This document shows positions 5,914-8,662 of a stretch of 8,662 bases of DNA, piece after piece. The stretch comes from an uncultured Lachnospiraceae bacterium. Lineage in GTDB: Bacteria > Bacillota_A > Clostridia > Lachnospirales > Lachnospiraceae. The position numbers and the translations under genes are program-made. The notes beneath the pieces are model-generated. The model searched no databases. It saw nothing but the letters and a program-made list of their open reading frames with translations, and had not been told where the DNA came from. Where the stretch lies: assembly GCA_902795835.1 (NCBI GenBank), contig CADBNA010000193.1:1-8662 (forward strand). The letters are read 5' to 3'. Numbering within the stretch: the stretch's first letter is position 1; every line of letters begins with the position of its first letter.

Positions 5914-6043
5914 AAGATAAAGGGGAGTAGCCGGCGGCAGATCCCGTTCCGATTGTTCTGCCGCAGCCGGAGACGTCATTCACGGTGCATGGCATCCGTT
6001 TCCGGCTTAAGGAGAGTTTTGAACCGATGGCAAGACTTTTATC
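5914..6043 (+). promoter_or_regulatory. yybP-ykoY-type (Mn2+) riboswitch aptamer
   Basis: The leader carries the conserved blocks of this class as I remember them: AAAGGGGAGTAG (5919-5930), ACGTCATT (5973-5980), GGCATCCG (5991-5998) and GGCAAGACTTTT (6029-6040). The basal stem pairs GATAAAGG (5916-5923) with CTTTTATC (6036-6043). A variable arm is GCGGCAG/CTGCCGC (5934-5940/5958-5964). A further stem is AGCCGGA/TCCGGCT (5965-5971/6001-6007), capped by the ACGG/CCGT pairing. Members of this class bind Mn2+ at the junction of two conserved loops and usually switch on manganese-efflux genes; the E. coli alx member also answers alkaline pH. Covariance scoring was not possible here, but the blocks, their order and the stems all agree. 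Confidence 0.88.
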
Positions 6044-6073
6044 ACAGAGCAGCTGTGGTAGAAGTCTTTTTTT
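6032..6073 (+). terminator. Riboswitch-controlled intrinsic terminator
   Basis: Positions 6032-6047 pair with 6053-6068 over 16 bp (two G-U) around a 5-nt loop, followed by a run of seven T (6067-6073). The 5' strand of this hairpin contains all of the riboswitch basal-stem 3' strand (6036-6043), so aptamer and terminator cannot form together. Ligand binding should hold the basal stem and allow read-through: an ON switch. Confidence 0.9.
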
Positions 6074-6110
6074 ATTTTGGCCTGTGATTTGTGAAGCCCC
6101 GAAACGGGAA

Positions 6111-6116
6111 AAGGAG
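6111..6116 (+). promoter_or_regulatory. Ribosome binding site fixing the transporter start
   Basis: AAGGAG stands 9 nt before the ATG at 6126. An in-frame GTG at 5985 lies inside the riboswitch and is excluded. Confidence 0.8.
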
Positions 6117-6125
6117 AACGGAAGG

Positions 6126-7394
6126 ATGAAAATACTTGCACTGCTGATTTTCGTGGCCATGTATGTGCTGATGACGATCCGTATGAAACAGCGTATCTGG
6201 ATTGTGCTGGGAGCAGCCCTTCTTTATCTCCTTCTGGGTATTCTGCCGCTCTCATCCATACCGGAAGCCGTGAACTGGAATGCGCTGATGATGATCGCCG
6301 GCACCATGATCCTGGTAGACTATTTTATCGGGTCCAGAATGCCGAACCGGATTGCCGATCTGCTGCTGGATAAATCCAAAAATGTCATGTGGGTTACAAT
6401 ATTTATGTCCCTGTTTGCCGGAGCGGTCTCTGCATTTATTGATAATGTGGCGACAGTATTGATGGTGGCGCCGGTTGGTCTTGCCATCTGCCATAAGCTG
6501 AAAATCTCCCCTGTCGGCATGCTGCTTTCCATCGCTGTGTCCTCCAATCTCCAGGGTGCGGCGACGCTGGTGGGCGATACGACCTCCATCATGCTGGGAG
6601 CATATGCCAGGATGGATTTTCTGGACTTCTTCTGGATGAACGGACGTCTGGGAATCTTTTTTGCCGTAGAGCTGGGAGCGCTGGCAACGGTGCCGGTGAT
6701 GATGATTCTTTTCCGCAAAGACAGGGAGCCGGTAGAATCCAGGGAAATGACAGAAGTGACGAATTACATACCATCTGTCCTTCTGGCCGGCGTGGTTGCA
6801 GCCCTGATTGCCGCCTCCTTTTTTAAGAACAAACCGGATATAACCAACGGACTGATCTGCTGCCTGACAGCTCTTATTGCCATTATCTGCGACGTCCTGC
6901 GTACCCGTTCGTGGCAGCATACCCGTCATGCCCTGACCAGTGTCGATATAGAGACGCTGGCCTTGCTGTTCGGTCTCTTTCTGGTGATTGCAGGCGTCAC
7001 GGAAGCGGGACTGGTTGACGATGCGGCTGCCCTGATCGCATCAGCGGGAGGCAGCAACCTGTTTCTGCTGTATACGATCATTGTATGGGGTTCTGTTCTG
7101 TTTTCTGCCTTTATTGACAACATTCCCTATGTGGCAACGATGCTGCCGATTATCACCGGAATCACCCGGCAGCTGGGCATTCCCCCGTATCTTCTTTATT
7201 TCGGTCTGCTGACAGGGGCTACGCTCGGCGGCAATATCACGCCGGTCGGCGCTTCCGCCAATATTACGGCGGTCGGACTGCTGAAACGGGAGGGATATGA
7301 AGTGTCTTTCAGAGACTTTACACGGATCGGTATTCCGTTTACCCTGACAGCCGTCTGCGTCGGGTACCTGTTTATCTGGTTTGTGTGGAAATAA
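6126..7394 (+). CDS. ArsB/NhaD (SLC13-like) family ion permease, candidate metal exporter
   Basis: The 422-residue protein is almost wholly hydrophobic, with roughly 10-11 membrane segments, and lacks a cleavable signal. It has the internal repeat typical of the ion transporter superfamily: SAFIDNVATVLMVAPV (102-117) and SAFIDNIPYVATMLPI (327-342). Each is followed by a glycine-rich re-entrant segment, SSNLQGAATLVGDTTSIMLG (139-158) and GATLGGNITPVGASANITAV (364-383). The paired FIDN motifs place an Asp-Asn in each half. Relatives include ArsB arsenite, NhaD Na+/H+ and CitM metal-citrate carriers. In many relatives the first re-entrant segment reads GDPPN, whereas here it is GDTTS. The substrate cannot be read from sequence. 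The Mn2+-type riboswitch directly upstream suggests metal, possibly manganese, efflux, and this is inference. The gene is monocistronic and ends at a strong hairpin. Confidence 0.85.
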   Translation: MKILALLIFVAMYVLMTIRMKQRIWIVLGAALLYLLLGILPLSSIPEAVNWNALMMIAGTMILVDYFIGSRMPNRIADLLLDKSKNVMWVTIFMSLFAGAVSAFIDNVATVLMVAPVGLAICHKLKISPVGMLLSIAVSSNLQGAATLVGDTTSIMLGAYARMDFLDFFWMNGRLGIFFAVELGALATVPVMMILFRKDREPVESREMTEVTNYIPSVLLAGVVAALIAASFFKNKPDITNGLICCLTALIAIICDVLRTRSWQHTRHALTSVDIETLALLFGLFLVIAGVTEAGLVDDAAALIASAGGSNLFLLYTIIVWGSVLFSAFIDNIPYVATMLPIITGITRQLGIPPYLLYFGLLTGATLGGNITPVGASANITAVGLLKREGYEVSFRDFTRIGIPFTLTAVCVGYLFIWFVWK

Positions 7395-7401
7395 GGTCAG
7401 A

Positions 7402-7444
7402 GAAGAAGCCGGCATTTATTTGCCGGCTTCTTCAATGATTTTTT
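7402..7444 (+). terminator. Intrinsic terminator of the transporter gene, inside the convergent CDS
   Basis: GAAGAAGCCGGCA (7402-7414) pairs perfectly with TGCCGGCTTCTTC (7421-7433) across a 6-nt loop. Six T (7439-7444) follow 5 nt after the stem. Half the stem and the T-run are coding sequence of the convergent aminotransferase, whose stop codon lies at the loop. For the minus strand the same stem lacks a good T-run. Confidence 0.82.
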
Positions 7445-8662
7445 CTGCGCTGACCAGACGGACGCACAGCGCGAACAGCTTTGCGGCCGTTTTCAGGTCG
7501 GGAAGACTCGGGTAGGTCGGCGCAATCCGGATATTGGAATCAAAGGGATCCTTGCCGTATGGCCAGGTGGCTCCAGCCTTTGTCATCTCTACGCCGGCCT
7601 TCTTGGCCCGCTCAACAATCTTTTTTGCACATCCCGGAAGGGAATCAAAGCTGATGAAATAACCGCCCAGGGGTTTTGTCCACTCACCGATTTCCAGTCC
7701 GCCCAGTTCTTCTTCCAATATGTTTTCCACTGCTTCAAATTTCGGACGGATAATGTCCGCATGCTTCTTCATATGCTCCATCATGCCGTAGATATCCCCG
7801 AAGAAACGCACATGGCGCAGCTGGTTCACCTTGTCATGACCGATGGTCTGGTTCTGCAGCTGTCTGAGAATGTCCTCCATATTATTTGGGGAAGTCGCCA
7901 GCGCTGCTATACCGCTTCCGGGGAAGGTGATTTTGGAAGTGGACGAGAACTTGTATGCCAGATCCGGATTGCCTGCCCGCTTGCACTCCGCAAGGATTTC
8001 CATCACATTGTCCTGGTGGTCATCATAAAGATGATGGATGCCGTAGGCGTTGTCCCAGAAAATGCGGAAGTCGGGCGCTGCCGGCTTCAGTCTGGCCAGG
8101 CGGCGGACGGTCTTGTCCGAATAGGAATAACCCTGCGGGTTGGAGTATTTCGGAACGCACCAGATACCTTTTATGGTGGGATCTTCTGACACCAGCTGTT
8201 CCACCATATCCATATCGGGACCATCCGGCGTCATCGGCACGGGGATCATCTCTATTCCAAAGTATTCGGTAATCGCAAAATGCCTGTCATATCCGGGGAC
8301 CGGACACAGGAAGCGGACTTTCTCCTGCCGGCACCAGGGAATATTCCCCATGATACCGTGCGTGTATGCGCGGGAAACCGTGTCGTACATCACATTAAGA
8401 GAAGAATTGCCGTAAATGATAATGTTGTCCGGATTGTTCTCCATCATGTCGCCGATCAGCACCTTGGCTTCATGGATTCCGCTCAGGACTCCGTAATTCC
8501 GGCAGTCAGTGCCATCTTCGCAGCACAGATCCGATTCTGAGCTCAGGACATCCATCATGCCCATGGACAGGTCCAGCTGTTCCTGGCACGGTTTGCCGCG
8601 GCTCATATTCAGGGACAGCCCCATCGCCTGGTATTTCTTGTATTCAGCTTTCAGTTCTCTGA
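7416..8662 (-). CDS. PLP-dependent aspartate-type aminotransferase, 5' end outside window
   Basis: The minus-strand frame stays open to the right edge, so the N-terminus is missing. Counting from the Met at 8622-8624, 402 residues are present, and 12 more codons (RELKAEYKKYQA) precede it in the window. It has the class I/II fold: SNPQG (161-165), DNAY (191-194) contacting the cofactor, Schiff-base lysine K231 in SSTSK, FPGSGIAAL (234-242), and the carboxylate-binding arginine in IRIAP (R366). The opening MSRGKP followed by EQLDLS matches the MocR-like aspartate aminotransferase subgroup (PF12897 type, as in Corynebacterium AspT), which moves an amino group between aspartate and 2-oxoglutarate. 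The exact amino acid is a family-level guess. The last codons (EEAGK) form half of the terminator stem of the convergent transporter gene. Confidence 0.9.
   Translation of the reverse strand, partial: RELKAEYKKYQAMGLSLNMSRGKPCQEQLDLSMGMMDVLSSESDLCCEDGTDCRNYGVLSGIHEAKVLIGDMMENNPDNIIIYGNSSLNVMYDTVSRAYTHGIMGNIPWCRQEKVRFLCPVPGYDRHFAITEYFGIEMIPVPMTPDGPDMDMVEQLVSEDPTIKGIWCVPKYSNPQGYSYSDKTVRRLARLKPAAPDFRIFWDNAYGIHHLYDDHQDNVMEILAECKRAGNPDLAYKFSSTSKITFPGSGIAALATSPNNMEDILRQLQNQTIGHDKVNQLRHVRFFGDIYGMMEHMKKHADIIRPKFEAVENILEEELGGLEIGEWTKPLGGYFISFDSLPGCAKKIVERAKKAGVEMTKAGATWPYGKDPFDSNIRIAPTYPSLPDLKTAAKLFALCVRLVSAEKIIEEAGK

Noticed and set aside
5985..6125. GTG start giving a 47-residue extension of the permease
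   Set aside because: It would translate the riboswitch and terminator; a proper ribosome site precedes the ATG at 6126.
6252..6929. 225-codon His/Gln/Gly-rich open frame on the minus strand
   Set aside because: Antisense of membrane-segment codons of the permease; composition is typical of a shadow frame.
8622..8624. ATG as the true start of the aminotransferase
   Set aside because: The frame stays open upstream to the window edge, the upstream residues (ELKAEYKKYQA) look like the family's N-terminal helix, and no ribosome site precedes this ATG.

Overview
The window looks like a chromosomal segment of a moderately GC-rich Gram-positive anaerobe. A clostridial relative such as a Lachnospiraceae member is the best guess. 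This is inferred from AGGAGG-type ribosome binding sites, TTGACA/TATAAT promoters, a CIRCE heat-shock operator, a yybP-ykoY-type leader, a Ser-rich lipoprotein and the gene families present. No phage, plasmid, CRISPR, tRNA or rRNA features were seen.

Layout. Positions 1-285 (-) hold the start of a rhodanese-domain gene cut by the left edge. Diverging from it is a thioredoxin reductase gene (trxB, 480-1379, +). Between the two lies an 18-bp perfect palindrome of the REP/MITE kind, whose arms carry outward-facing TTGACT hexamers. trxB converges on trmO (1478-2161, -), a tRNA t6A37 methyltransferase. Just past the trmO stop is a diverged tandem copy of its own last ~71 bp, including a second stop codon. 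trmO and lon (2425-4788, +) are divergent. The lon promoter has a CIRCE element directly downstream of it and a palindrome resembling a CsoR/CstR operator touching its -35. lon converges on a Ser/Ala-rich lipoprotein gene (4843-5808, -), with a hairpin between them. That lipoprotein gene is divergent from a polytopic membrane transporter of the ArsB/NhaD (ion transporter) superfamily (6126-7394, +). The transporter has a ~210-nt leader with a yybP-ykoY (Mn2+) riboswitch and an overlapping intrinsic terminator. The transporter converges on a PLP-dependent aspartate-type aminotransferase (7416-8662, -), cut by the right edge. A perfect 13-bp terminator stem covers the last codons of the aminotransferase gene.

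How the genes fit together. All neighbouring genes are either convergent or divergent, so the window has no multi-gene operon and each gene carries its own signals. The theme is housekeeping and stress: sulfur/thiol redox (rhodanese, TrxB), tRNA modification (TrmO), proteolysis under heat-shock control (Lon) and metal homeostasis. The most interesting unit is the putative manganese riboswitch in front of an ArsB/NhaD-type permease. It makes that permease a candidate metal-efflux protein of a family not normally named as a manganese exporter.
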